Shown: positions 56,787 through 64,000 of the stretch, one piece after another
Position numbering within the stretch: the stretch's first letter is position 1
How the letters are laid out: every line of letters starts with the position of its first letter
DNA from: Mesobacillus subterraneus
GTDB lineage: Bacteria; Bacillota; Bacilli; Bacillales; Cytobacillaceae
Reading direction: 5' to 3'
NCBI RefSeq assembly: GCF_023715485.1
Contig: NZ_JAMBOF010000017.1
Coordinates: 28,344 to 92,343, forward strand
Length of the DNA stretch: 64,000 bases
The notes under the pieces: model-generated
Database searches by the model: none
Seen by the model: only the letters and a program-made list of their open reading frames with translations
What the model was told of the DNA's origin: nothing
Program-made: the position numbers and the translations under genes

Positions 56787-57374
56787 TTACTTATACTCGG
56801 TGATCAGCTTTTGGATTTCACTCATGATCAAATCGGTTGCCTGCTCAGCATTCAGTTTATTTTCCTTCACGGAAACCATATCAATCGGCTTTCCGTAAAC
56901 GACTTTCAACTTTTTGAATGCTCTGTAAGGTCCGATGATTGCGCAAGGAACGATATGGGCATCTGCCCTAAGGGCAAAGAAACCCGCTCCGGCAAGACCC
57001 TTACCCATTTCACCTGTCTTGCTTCTTGTTCCCTCTGGAAACAACCCTAAAACCTTTCCATCCTTTAAAATTGCAAGTCCTTTTCTTAAAGCCTCTCTAT
57101 CACTCATTCCCCTTTTTACAGGGAACGCATTCAGATGGGGGACAATTTTCCCAAGTAACGGAACCGAAAAAAGCTCGTCCTTTGCCATGAAGTGAACAGG
57201 ACGAGGGGCAGTAATCCCCACTACAGGAGGATCCAGATTGTCGATATGGTTCGCACAAAGAAGGACGCCTCCTTCAGCAGGAATGTTCTCCCTGCCTATT
57301 ACTTCAATTCGATAAACTGGTTTTAAAATAGCAGCTACAACAGATCTTACAAACGAATAAACCGTCAATTTCAC
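56787..57374 (-). CDS. plsC: 1-acyl-sn-glycerol-3-phosphate acyltransferase
   Basis: 195-residue PlsC-family enzyme making phosphatidic acid at the inner membrane face. ANHIDNLDP (NHx4D catalytic box), [18 protein letters not shown] and [10 protein letters not shown] are intact. GTG start overlaps the cmk stop (GGGTGA), coupled to cmk. Confidence 0.92.
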   Translation of the reverse strand: MKLTVYSFVRSVVAAILKPVYRIEVIGRENIPAEGGVLLCANHIDNLDPPVVGITAPRPVHFMAKDELFSVPLLGKIVPHLNAFPVKRGMSDREALRKGLAILKDGKVLGLFPEGTRSKTGEMGKGLAGAGFFALRADAHIVPCAIIGPYRAFKKLKVVYGKPIDMVSVKENKLNAEQATDLIMSEIQKLITEYK

Positions 57375-58045
57375 CCGATCCTTTCAAGCGCCAAGTCCAT
57401 AATTTTTTCTACCACGTCTGCGATAGACAGAGAAGTGGTATCTATCTCCACCGCATCCTCAGCCTTCTTAAGCGGAGCGACTTCGCGTTCAGAATCAATC
57501 TTATCCCGAGCGGCAATTTCTTGCTCAAGTTTTTCCAGATCGGACGGGAATCCCTTCTGGATATTTTCTGCATGTCTCCGCTGCGCTCTCTCTTCCACAC
57601 TCGCAAGCAGGAAAACCTTTACTTCGGCATGTGGCAGCACATGGGTTCCGATGTCTCTTCCATCCATGACGACTCCGCCTTCCGTAGCGAATAGCTGCTG
57701 GCGCTTCACCATTTCTTTTCTCACTTGTTCATGTACTGAAGCAAATGATACTTGGTTTGTGACCTCGGAAGTCCTGATTTCGTTCGTAACCTCAACACCA
57801 TCAATCAACACCTTTTGACCAGCTTCTCCCGGCAAAAGTTCAATGGTCGTTCCGTTCAACAGGCTGATCAATTCAGCTTCATCATCCAGGGCTACACCTT
57901 CTTTTAAAGCCTTGAATGTAAGCGCACGGTACATTGCACCTGTATCGATGTATACATAAGTTAGTTTTTCGGCTACAATTTTTGCAACCGTACTTTTCCC
58001 CGCTGCTGCAGGTCCGTCTATGGCGATTGAAATTCGTTTATTCAT
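57371..58045 (-). CDS. cmk: Cytidylate kinase
   Basis: 224-residue kinase phosphorylating CMP and dCMP. Walker [10 protein letters not shown] at residues 11-19, [10 protein letters not shown], and [13 protein letters not shown] are conserved. RBS AGGAGG before ATG. cmk-plsC-rpsA run on together in the same direction. Confidence 0.97.
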   Translation of the reverse strand: MNKRISIAIDGPAAAGKSTVAKIVAEKLTYVYIDTGAMYRALTFKALKEGVALDDEAELISLLNGTTIELLPGEAGQKVLIDGVEVTNEIRTSEVTNQVSFASVHEQVRKEMVKRQQLFATEGGVVMDGRDIGTHVLPHAEVKVFLLASVEERAQRRHAENIQKGFPSDLEKLEQEIAARDKIDSEREVAPLKKAEDAVEIDTTSLSIADVVEKIMDLALERIG

Positions 58046-58150
58046 ATTTCCTCCTGGTACACTCCTTGTTGTTCCTTTATATTCTCTTATATTTTAACAC
58101 AAAATTTATTTAATCCTCTTCATTCATCTCTTTTTTTCGCCAACATCCAC

Positions 58151-58177
58151 AAAAAAAAGCAGGAAAAGCACCTGCTA
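58151..58177 (-). terminator. ypfB terminator
   Basis: Minus-strand AGCAGG-TGCTTTT-CCTGCT followed by eight T; the ypfB stop codon lies at its edge. Confidence 0.88.
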
Positions 58178-58357
58178 CTTTTTGCTCATTATCGACTTCA
58201 GCACTTCTGAATGATTATTATCTGTAACACCTTCATATTGAGTAATCTGTTTAAGCTCCGGAAATGCATTTAATTCATGGAAAAACAATTGTGCGATAAT
58301 CAAAAAAACAAATTGAATGATAGCTATTTTGATTAAGATTCTTTCAAATGTTTTCAT
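58175..58357 (-). CDS. ypfB: YpfB family small membrane protein
   Basis: 60 residues with one membrane helix (IKIAIIQFVFLIIAQLFF) and a short extracytoplasmic tail (PELKQITQYEGVTDN). Matches B. subtilis YpfB in length and position between motI and cmk. Start ATG 58357 follows GGGAG; the 18-codon upstream extension is rejected. Function unknown. Confidence 0.75.
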   Translation of the reverse strand: MKTFERILIKIAIIQFVFLIIAQLFFHELNAFPELKQITQYEGVTDNNHSEVLKSIMSKK

Positions 58358-58422
58358 ATCTATTGCTCCCGTAAAATACTTTTCTTCTAGTATTGGAGCA
58401 AAGATCAGCATTTATTCCATCT

Positions 58423-59082
58423 CTAGACTGGAAGGCCTTTTTTCTTCATCGCCAGCTGCCTTTCAAAGCAAAACCTCAGCAGCACCTGCCTGTCAATACC
58501 AGAAGTCTCATAGAATTGCACAGAAGCTTTGTTCATATGACCCTGTCCTTCAATGATTCTCCCAACTTTCCCCTGGAACTTCCGGTATTCGTACTCACCA
58601 TTTTGCATCGGAAGGGCAAACCAGCACTCTATATCAAAACCGGGCTTTAAATTGCTGTTCTTATCTGTTAACAGGGCTGCCCCTCCTGCACTTATATCAT
58701 CTGTTATGGTCGTAAAAGGAGCGAACTCACCCCTGGCTGAGTGTACCGCAACATCAACCGATGTTTCTACGCGTACATATTGTCTTCGTTGGATTTTAAT
58801 AAGATGTTCTTTCCCAGGATATGAAAGGATAACCATAGGGATATTCAGCTTCACTCGGCCTTTGACCTCAGTGTCAAAATAGTAATGCGAACCTGACTCT
58901 GTCACAAAGTTCGCTTTCAAAGGAGTTCCTTCCAGGAGAAAGACTGTCCTGTCAGTACTTATATTAATAGGATAATCAATGTATAGATCATTTCCTTTCC
59001 GTTCTACCAGCTTACATTTATATTGCTCGGAATTTTCCGAGTATTTATTTTCCAGAATTATATTATCGCCGATCTTTATCAT
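58423..59082 (-). CDS. motI: YcgR/PilZ flagellar brake protein MotI
   Basis: 219 residues: N-terminal YcgR domain (about 1-95) and C-terminal PilZ domain with the c-di-GMP motif RRQYVRVE ... DISAGGAAL. B. subtilis MotI (YpfA/DgrA) binds c-di-GMP and disengages MotA as a clutch. Both motifs are intact, so c-di-GMP binding is expected. Precedes ypfB. Confidence 0.9.
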   Translation of the reverse strand: MIKIGDNIILENKYSENSEQYKCKLVERKGNDLYIDYPINISTDRTVFLLEGTPLKANFVTESGSHYYFDTEVKGRVKLNIPMVILSYPGKEHLIKIQRRQYVRVETSVDVAVHSARGEFAPFTTITDDISAGGAALLTDKNSNLKPGFDIECWFALPMQNGEYEYRKFQGKVGRIIEGQGHMNKASVQFYETSGIDRQVLLRFCFERQLAMKKKGLPV

Positions 59083-59528
59083 AGCCAGCTCACTTCCTCA
59101 CCTGTTTTATCAAAGGGTTTTCTTATATTTGATTTTAAACACCCTTGCTGCCTCTAGTCACTTTACGTGCTAGAAATTTTGAATTTCAAAAAAAGCCTTT
59201 AAAAACATAATATGTATCCATTATGACACGTAAGGAATATATGGTGCAATAGTCCTTTAATGGATAAATTTCACTATCCGTTATTAAAAAATGGTTTATG
59301 TAAAAATATGTAAATGATAGTCGTTTTCCGCTCCGTCACTCGCTTTCTGCGAGAAGATTTATGAAAAGGCCCAGCCAAATGAAAAAAGGAAAAGCACCAG
59401 GCTTTTCCTTAAGACTGTTTTCACATGGATTGTTTTTTTTCGAATAACCTATATCCAGTACTTGTCTTTAAACTGAATGAAACTGACCATGATCGCTAAA
59501 AAAACTCAAAGTTTACGACGAAGTCTGC
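59083..59528. other. 446-bp intergenic region motI-ypeB
   Basis: Holds the ypeB terminator, a CTCGC-TTTCT-GCGAG hairpin at 59339-59353 without T tail, and AT-rich sequence before motI. Near 59505 AAAGTTTACG matches the repeat-family-2 core on the minus strand and may be a remnant. No gene seen. Confidence 0.5.
59382..59411 (-). terminator. sleB-ypeB terminator
   Basis: Minus-strand AAGGAAAAGC / GCTTTTCCTT stem with TTTTC tail, about 118 bp after ypeB. Confidence 0.85.
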
Positions 59529-60878
59529 TTAAACGATGTCTTCATATATCGGTTCAGCATTTTGCAGCTTTTCTACCTTTTCTTCTGTACCGTCTTCAGC
59601 ATTTATATAGATCCTGAAGGTGTCATTGCCTAGAACTCCCATGAATTCATAACACAATACCTCTTCATTCAAATCATTTAAAATAATCGCCGTTGTCTGA
59701 TCCATAACTTTTAAATTTGGATTTATTTTCGTTTTTGCATCCTCAATCGTAATTCCTGCCTTAGGTATTTCCCTGGCTTTATGTGACTTTAAATAGTCCT
59801 CGGCAGAAAAGCCAATAATCTCTCCGTTGTCGAGTGCCACTTTCATTTTGATGGCATCAGGATAAATTCTTACTCCGTCCTGATTTCCTACAAATGTAAA
59901 AACTCCTATATTATCATACTGTGCACTTTCAAAAAGATCCAGATTCTCAAAATTATTGTCTTTCAAAAATGCGATCGCTTTATTTGATGCGTCATTAAGA
60001 CTAATGGCTTGTTTTTTCACATCTCTGTCGAGCAAGAACCAAATTGGATACCCGCCTTTCTTTGTTATATCCATATTTGCTTCTAGTTTAGTCTTTGGAT
60101 CCTGTATCGATACACTGTAAAATCCATAATGTGATCCTTTGCCACTTTCAGTAACCTTTACGTTTCGAGCATTCTTAAGAGGTGCGTATTTTCTGGTAAT
60201 CTTGACTGCTTCATCCTTGGAAATTTTCCTGCCTGAAAGCTTTTTAAAGTTTTCATCTCGCTTTTGCAGGTTTATTTGCGCAGGGCCGAAATCAGTTTCC
60301 GAATATCCTTCTACGGTCTTTTCAACCGTTTTGAAACCATCTATTATCGTATTGTCAGTTTTGCCCTTCTCTGTTGCTAATGCGAGCTCAACATCCATCC
60401 ATCGTAAATTATTTGCCAAAACCATATGCTGGACTTGCCTTAAATCCTGCTGAATTTCACCAGATTGTTCATATAATGTCTTCAGCGTAGCGTATTCCTT
60501 TTCTGTCAAGGGTTCTTTGTCGAGGTCGCGCACAGCTGTTTTATAACTAAAATTTCCGATATTCGCCAAAAACTCTTCGGTTTTATTAAAAGGCAAAAGA
60601 GTTAAAGGAAGCTGACCGACATCACCATGCGCTTGAGATGTGATTTTCCACACCTCTGCAAGTTGTGGTGATAATGAACTCCTTGAGTTCATCGCGAGCG
60701 TTGTGCCGATTTTATCATTCAACAAATCCATTTGGTATGTCAGATCATGAAAAGCTCTCTGGTAATTGTTTTCGGCATTTATTAATACCGCTGTCTTTTC
60801 CCGATGCTCCTGGTAACCCCAGAAGGCAGTTCCGGCTATACCCACAATAAGGACTGCTATGGCTATTCCTCTTAGCAA
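59529..60878 (-). CDS. ypeB: Germination protein YpeB
   Basis: 449 residues: N-terminal membrane anchor (about 5-22), a long helical domain, and three PepSY-type domains from about residue 210 on (for example ISKDEAVKITRKYAP, ISLNDASNKAIAFLKD, ITIEDAKTKINPN). It is required to localise and stabilise SleB in dormant spores. TTG start, AGAGGTG 8 nt upstream. Twelve bp after sleB; the sleB-ypeB operon is forespore-expressed in B. subtilis. Confidence 0.95.
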   Translation of the reverse strand: MLRGIAIAVLIVGIAGTAFWGYQEHREKTAVLINAENNYQRAFHDLTYQMDLLNDKIGTTLAMNSRSSLSPQLAEVWKITSQAHGDVGQLPLTLLPFNKTEEFLANIGNFSYKTAVRDLDKEPLTEKEYATLKTLYEQSGEIQQDLRQVQHMVLANNLRWMDVELALATEKGKTDNTIIDGFKTVEKTVEGYSETDFGPAQINLQKRDENFKKLSGRKISKDEAVKITRKYAPLKNARNVKVTESGKGSHYGFYSVSIQDPKTKLEANMDITKKGGYPIWFLLDRDVKKQAISLNDASNKAIAFLKDNNFENLDLFESAQYDNIGVFTFVGNQDGVRIYPDAIKMKVALDNGEIIGFSAEDYLKSHKAREIPKAGITIEDAKTKINPNLKVMDQTTAIILNDLNEEVLCYEFMGVLGNDTFRIYINAEDGTEEKVEKLQNAEPIYEDIV

Positions 60879-60890
60879 TTCAACTCACCT

Positions 60891-61664
60891 CTATTTACAA
60901 AAAATATGTTTACCGATCTTCTTTATTTGCGGCCTTCCCCAAATCCATGCACTTGTTGCCGTATCGGGATTGAAATAGTATAAAGCATTGCCAGTAGGAT
61001 CCCAGCCATTAATGGCATCCAGAACAGCCTTTTTTGCGTTTTCATTAGGAGTTAGCCAAATCTGCCCATCCGCCACAGCGGTAAACGCCCTAGGTTCAAA
61101 GATTACACCTGAAATGGTGTTTGGGAATGTAGCACTGTCCAAACGGTTTAATATGACCGCAGCAACCGCTACCTGCCCTGTATATGGCTCTCCTCTTGCC
61201 TCTCCGTACACTGCATTAGCCATAAGCTGGATATCATTCTGAGAAAATCCATTCGGCGTATTTGTGGCCGCAGCTGGTTTCGCAGGCGCTGACTGGTTTT
61301 GTGTGCCGCCCGTTTGCTTGTTTGTTTCACCACCCCAGGCAATCTTGGCGTTCGGTGTGGCTTTTGCCAATTTCAGTTTGGTCTGCCACCCTGCAACACC
61401 ATCAACCTTCAATCCAAATTCATACTGGAAGTTCCGGAGTGCCCAATAGGTACCCCAGCCAAAAACACCATCAATTTTGCCACTATAGAACCCTATATGC
61501 TTAAGACGTGACTGAAGTTCGACTACATCTTCCCCGACTGTTCCTTGCTGTAGTACCTGGCTAGTAAAAGCCTCCGCTCTTTGATCAACTTCACTTAAAT
61601 GAACAATAGACAAAATCAATGCCAAAGCGGTCATCAATTTTAAGATGGACCGATAATTCTTCAT
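60891..61664 (-). CDS. sleB: Spore cortex-lytic enzyme SleB
   Basis: 257 residues: signal peptide (about 1-31), peptidoglycan-binding domain (QSRLKHIGFYSGKIDGVFGWGTYWALRNFQ), a Gln/Thr/Pro/Ala linker, and a hydrolase_2 lytic transglycosylase domain with the catalytic Glu in NAVYGEARGEP. Degrades cortex containing muramic-delta-lactam during germination. ATG 61664 has GGGGG 9 nt upstream. A weak sigma-G-like pair (GGAATA, 17 bp, AAAAATA) lies upstream. Confidence 0.95.
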   Translation of the reverse strand: MKNYRSILKLMTALALILSIVHLSEVDQRAEAFTSQVLQQGTVGEDVVELQSRLKHIGFYSGKIDGVFGWGTYWALRNFQYEFGLKVDGVAGWQTKLKLAKATPNAKIAWGGETNKQTGGTQNQSAPAKPAAATNTPNGFSQNDIQLMANAVYGEARGEPYTGQVAVAAVILNRLDSATFPNTISGVIFEPRAFTAVADGQIWLTPNENAKKAVLDAINGWDPTGNALYYFNPDTATSAWIWGRPQIKKIGKHIFCK

Positions 61665-61740
61665 TCCATGCAACCCCCAAGATGTGAACTTAAAAGATTA
61701 ATCCTATTTTTTGTAAAGAGATAACTTTTATTCCACAAAA

Positions 61741-61781
61741 CAAAAAAACTCTCCATTTTTTATAAATGAAGAGTTTTTATA
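61741..61781 (-). terminator. prsW terminator
   Basis: Minus-strand AACTCTTCATTT / AAATGGAGAGTT stem with T run, overlapping the prsW stop region and separating it from sleB. Confidence 0.85.
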
Positions 61782-62448
61782 TAGGGTATTGCTTCTCCAC
61801 ATGCTGCAACGTCAGCACCCTTGCTTTTTTAACTTTCTTAAGGCCCAGCCACCACAAGAAAACCATGAAAGGCACCATCAGGACCAGCCAGTCTTCCCTC
61901 GTCATCAGGATGAAGTCGTAAACTCCATGGAGAAGTACAGGGACCAGTAATGACAACATGATCCATTTTTTAATAGAACCAGCTGAAAACTTGGCTTTAC
62001 CAATGTAATAACCCATGATTACCCCGAACAATGCGTGACTCGATACGGGCAAAAGCGCCCTGCCGATCGCATCCTGCAGGCCATTGGCTACCAGATAAAA
62101 AATATTTTCCGCTGATGCAAAACCAAGTGACACGGACGCGCCATAAATGATTCCATCATATGGTTCATCAAAAGAAATATGCTGAAAGATTGTATAATAA
62201 AGGATGAACCACTTGAAAAACTCTTCCATGAGTCCAACAGTCCCGAATGCTTTTATATAATCGCCCTGGAAGATGCCTTCGGCTGCAAGCACATACTGAA
62301 TGAACATAAGCGGAAACACGAGCAGAGCTCCAAAAATGAACGTCTTGAATACCAAAGATAGCGGCTCAGAATCGTATTGATCCTTTAAATAAAAGTAACT
62401 TAACAGTGCCAGACCCGGAGCGACTCCGGCAGTAACTATTCCCAGCAT
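61777..62448 (-). CDS. prsW: Membrane protease PrsW
   Basis: 223-residue multi-spanning protease of the PrsW (glutamic-type, CAAX-like) family performing site-1 cleavage of the anti-sigma factor RsiW in B. subtilis. The catalytic motifs [17 protein letters not shown] and SHALFG in membrane helices are intact. Start ATG 62448 follows AGAGGA by 6 nt. Divergent from ansA. Confidence 0.9.
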   Translation of the reverse strand: MLGIVTAGVAPGLALLSYFYLKDQYDSEPLSLVFKTFIFGALLVFPLMFIQYVLAAEGIFQGDYIKAFGTVGLMEEFFKWFILYYTIFQHISFDEPYDGIIYGASVSLGFASAENIFYLVANGLQDAIGRALLPVSSHALFGVIMGYYIGKAKFSAGSIKKWIMLSLLVPVLLHGVYDFILMTREDWLVLMVPFMVFLWWLGLKKVKKARVLTLQHVEKQYPI

Positions 62449-62551
62449 GCGCTGTCCTCTTTTCAATTTGTTTTTTTAATCGTATCATGATATTAGAAGA
62501 AAGAAAATGGATTATTATTCTTTCTCGATCGGGTATTCGGAGGTAGTAATC

Positions 62552-63523
62552 TTGAAAAAAAATATTTTATTGATCCATACTGGCGGAACGATTTCCATGA
62601 GCGAAGATACCAGCGGCTCTGTCAAGCCTGGCACGAACAATCCTTTGACGGAAGGGACGGACCTGCTTGCCAGCCTCGCCAACCTGATGGTTGAAGAACC
62701 TTTCAACCTTCCTTCGCCCCATATTACGACGCAAGAAATGATGAAATTAAAAAACATCATCGAGGAATACACTCAGCATGGCAATATCGATGGAGCAGTC
62801 ATCACTCATGGGACGGATACCCTGGAAGAAACGGCGTATTTTTTGGATTTGACTGTGCAGGCAAACTTTCCGATCGTTGTGACCGGAGCAATGCGATCCA
62901 GCAATGAAATCGGTTCTGACGGACTCTATAACTTAATTTCATCAATCAGGGTTGCTTCGAGCCAAGAAGCAAGAGGACAAGGTGTTCTTGTCGTCCTTAA
63001 TGATGAAATTCATACGGCAGTGAATGTCACAAAAACCCACACGAGCAATATCTCAACCTTCCAAAGCCCGCAATATGGACCAATTGGCATTGTTACGAAA
63101 AGGGGTGTACTTTTCCACCACACTCCTACGAAACATGAAAACTACTTTGTTGAGGACATCAGCAAAAAAGTCGCCCTGATAAAAGCGCACGCAGGAATGG
63201 ACTCATCTCTACTCAAGGCGATTCTAAGCTTAAAAGTGGATGGAGTAGTGATTGAAGCACTTGGACAAGGCAATCTTCCACCTGCCGCACTTGAGGGTGT
63301 GAAAGAATTCATCCAGAACAATATTCCAGTCGTCATTGTTTCCAGAAGCTTTGCCGGCATTGTCCAGGATGTATACGGGTATGAAGGCGGAGGAAAGCAC
63401 CTGAAGGAATTGGGCGTCATTTTCTCAAACGGTCTCAACGGCCAGAAAGCAAGAATCAAGCTGCTTGTCGCCCTTGCCAAGACTGACAATATGGATGAAA
63501 TCAAAGAGATGTTCATGTTTTAG
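62552..63523 (+). CDS. ansA: L-asparaginase
   Basis: 323-residue type I asparaginase. The two active-site threonines lie in IHTGGTISM and the THGTDTLEET motif, with GAMR following. Start TTG 62552 is 8 nt after GGAGG; the ATG 45 nt upstream lacks an RBS. The product forms aspartate and ammonia in the cytosol. Terminator downstream; no ansB or regulator adjacent. Confidence 0.95.
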   Translation: MKKNILLIHTGGTISMSEDTSGSVKPGTNNPLTEGTDLLASLANLMVEEPFNLPSPHITTQEMMKLKNIIEEYTQHGNIDGAVITHGTDTLEETAYFLDLTVQANFPIVVTGAMRSSNEIGSDGLYNLISSIRVASSQEARGQGVLVVLNDEIHTAVNVTKTHTSNISTFQSPQYGPIGIVTKRGVLFHHTPTKHENYFVEDISKKVALIKAHAGMDSSLLKAILSLKVDGVVIEALGQGNLPPAALEGVKEFIQNNIPVVIVSRSFAGIVQDVYGYEGGGKHLKELGVIFSNGLNGQKARIKLLVALAKTDNMDEIKEMFMF

Positions 63524-63552
63524 AAGTGAATAATTCGTGATAATATTTGACA

Positions 63553-63590
63553 AAGCGGTGTCCTGAATGCAATCAGACACCGCTTTTCTT
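63553..63590 (+). terminator. ansA terminator
   Basis: AAGCGGTGTC / GACACCGCTT stem with TTCTTC tail, 30 bp after ansA. Confidence 0.9.
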
Positions 63591-63676
63591 CTATTCCAAC
63601 TTATTATGAAACTCAGAATAAATGTCGCCTTTGAACAGATTGGAGAGCGGAAAATATGTTTTATGGAAAAACATGG

Positions 63677-63876
63677 AGCCAATGATGCCGATTGGTGACC
63701 TAAAAATCCGGGTTCGGGTAAAACAGGGAACCAATAATGTGGATTGGTGACCTAAAAACTCAGTTTCGGGAAAAACAGGGCACCAATTGCGTGGATTGGT
63801 GACCTAAAAATCCGGGTTCGGGAAAAACAGGACACTAATAGCGTCGATTGGTGACCTGAAAATCCGGGTTCGGGGA
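63677..63876. repeat. 52-bp tandem repeat, about four copies
   Basis: Units start at 63677, 63729, 63781 and 63833, exactly 52 bp apart. Each has CCAAT ... ATTGGTGACCT followed by AATCCGGGTTCGGG and AAAACAGG; the CCAAT/ATTGG pair gives each unit a small dyad. Units 1, 3 and 4 are closest; unit 2 differs in the middle. The fourth is cut short by the IS end. Confidence 0.9.
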
Positions 63877-64000
63877 TTAAGCCCATATAATTGTGTAAAA
63901 AGAAAATGAGTCAAATTAATTCCTTTAGTCAACAATGTTATCAGCGACGAAAACAATGTGGAGGAATTAATTATGACTCAATTACAGTTTAACCTAAATC
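63874..64000 (+). mobile_element. IS256-family insertion sequence, left end (partial)
   Basis: The repeat array breaks off at GGATTAAGCCC and continues CATATAATTGTGTAAAAAG, which resembles IS256-type terminal inverted repeats (TATAATTGTGTAAAAG). A transposase start follows. The element runs off the window, so its right end and target duplication are not visible. Confidence 0.75.
63973..64000 (+). CDS. IS256-family transposase, first nine codons
   Basis: ATG 63973 follows GGAGG by 8 nt and encodes MTQLQFNLN, the typical start of Bacillus IS256-family (mutator-type, DDE) transposases. Truncated by the window edge. Confidence 0.7.

Larger units (their letters stand above)
63524..63972. other. 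449-bp region between ansA and the IS transposase
   Basis: Contains the ansA terminator, 52-bp tandem repeats, and the left end of an IS256-family element. The 85-codon minus frame over 63425-63682 overlaps ansA and is not a gene. Confidence 0.7.

Noticed and set aside
63677..63876. Possible CRISPR array
   Set aside because: Units are contiguous 52-bp near-identical repeats with no unique spacers, and no cas gene is present.

Overview
This window is chromosomal DNA from a low-to-moderate GC, endospore-forming member of the Bacillaceae. The evidence is spore genes (sspM, spoIVA, sleB-ypeB, ypjB), bacillithiol genes (bshA, bshB1), TRAP (mtrB), a menaquinol:cytochrome c reductase (qcrABC), and a gene order that follows the yppE-to-ypdC stretch of Bacillus subtilis almost gene for gene. 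Proteins resemble B. subtilis orthologues but are clearly diverged, so this is another genus of the family (a Mesobacillus/Cytobacillus-type organism is my guess; the sequence alone does not fix it). About 85% of the window is ordinary vertically inherited core genome, mostly on the minus strand.

Layout. 1-5.6 kb: end of yppE, two tiny coupled ORFs, sspM, yppC, recU-ponA. 5.6-19 kb: ypoC, nth, dnaD, asnS, aspB, ypmB, ypmA, a degenerate metallo-beta-lactamase-fold secreted protein, dinG, panBCD, birA. 19-24 kb: cca, bshA, bshB1, mgsA, dapB, ypjD in one tight cluster. 24-33 kb: a plus-strand ypjC, a YugP-type Zn peptidase, ypjB, ypjA, qcrABC, ypiF, ypiB, ypiA and an amidohydrolase-like protein without metal ligands. 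33.5-40.7 kb: the aromatic supra-operon aroC-aroB-aroH-hisC-tyrA-aroA, without the trp genes, preceded by cheR. 41-46.3 kb: ndk, hepT, menG, hepS, mtrB, folE, hbs. 46.7-54.3 kb: spoIVA, yphF, yphE, gpsA, der, a YIEGIA protein with its small partner, yphA, ypzI. 54.4-59.1 kb: fni, rpsA homologue, plsC, cmk, ypfB, motI. 59.5-63.5 kb: ypeB, sleB, prsW and plus-strand ansA. The last 330 bp hold a 52-bp tandem repeat interrupted by the left end of an IS256-family element.

Functional themes are aromatic amino acid and menaquinone precursor supply (aro genes, hepST/menG, fni), pantothenate, biotin-ligase and folate cofactors, respiration (qcr), bacillithiol, DNA repair (recU, nth, dinG), and spore formation and germination. 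The best regulatory signal is a leader upstream of panB: a sigma-A promoter, a 30-nt hairpin with two opposed bulged adenosines matching the published pan RNA motif, and a terminator before panB.

Non-core structure consists of three copies of a roughly 185-210 bp MITE-like element with GGCTCTGTTAAA ends, at least six degenerate copies of a second short repeat (core TTTTCGTAAACTTTG), the 52-bp tandem repeat, and the IS256-type insertion. I see no rRNA, tRNA, CRISPR array, prophage or obvious defence system. No convincing new multi-gene system is present; the most unusual items are the two catalytically degenerate proteins, the pan leader, the repeat families, and a few small coupled ORFs.
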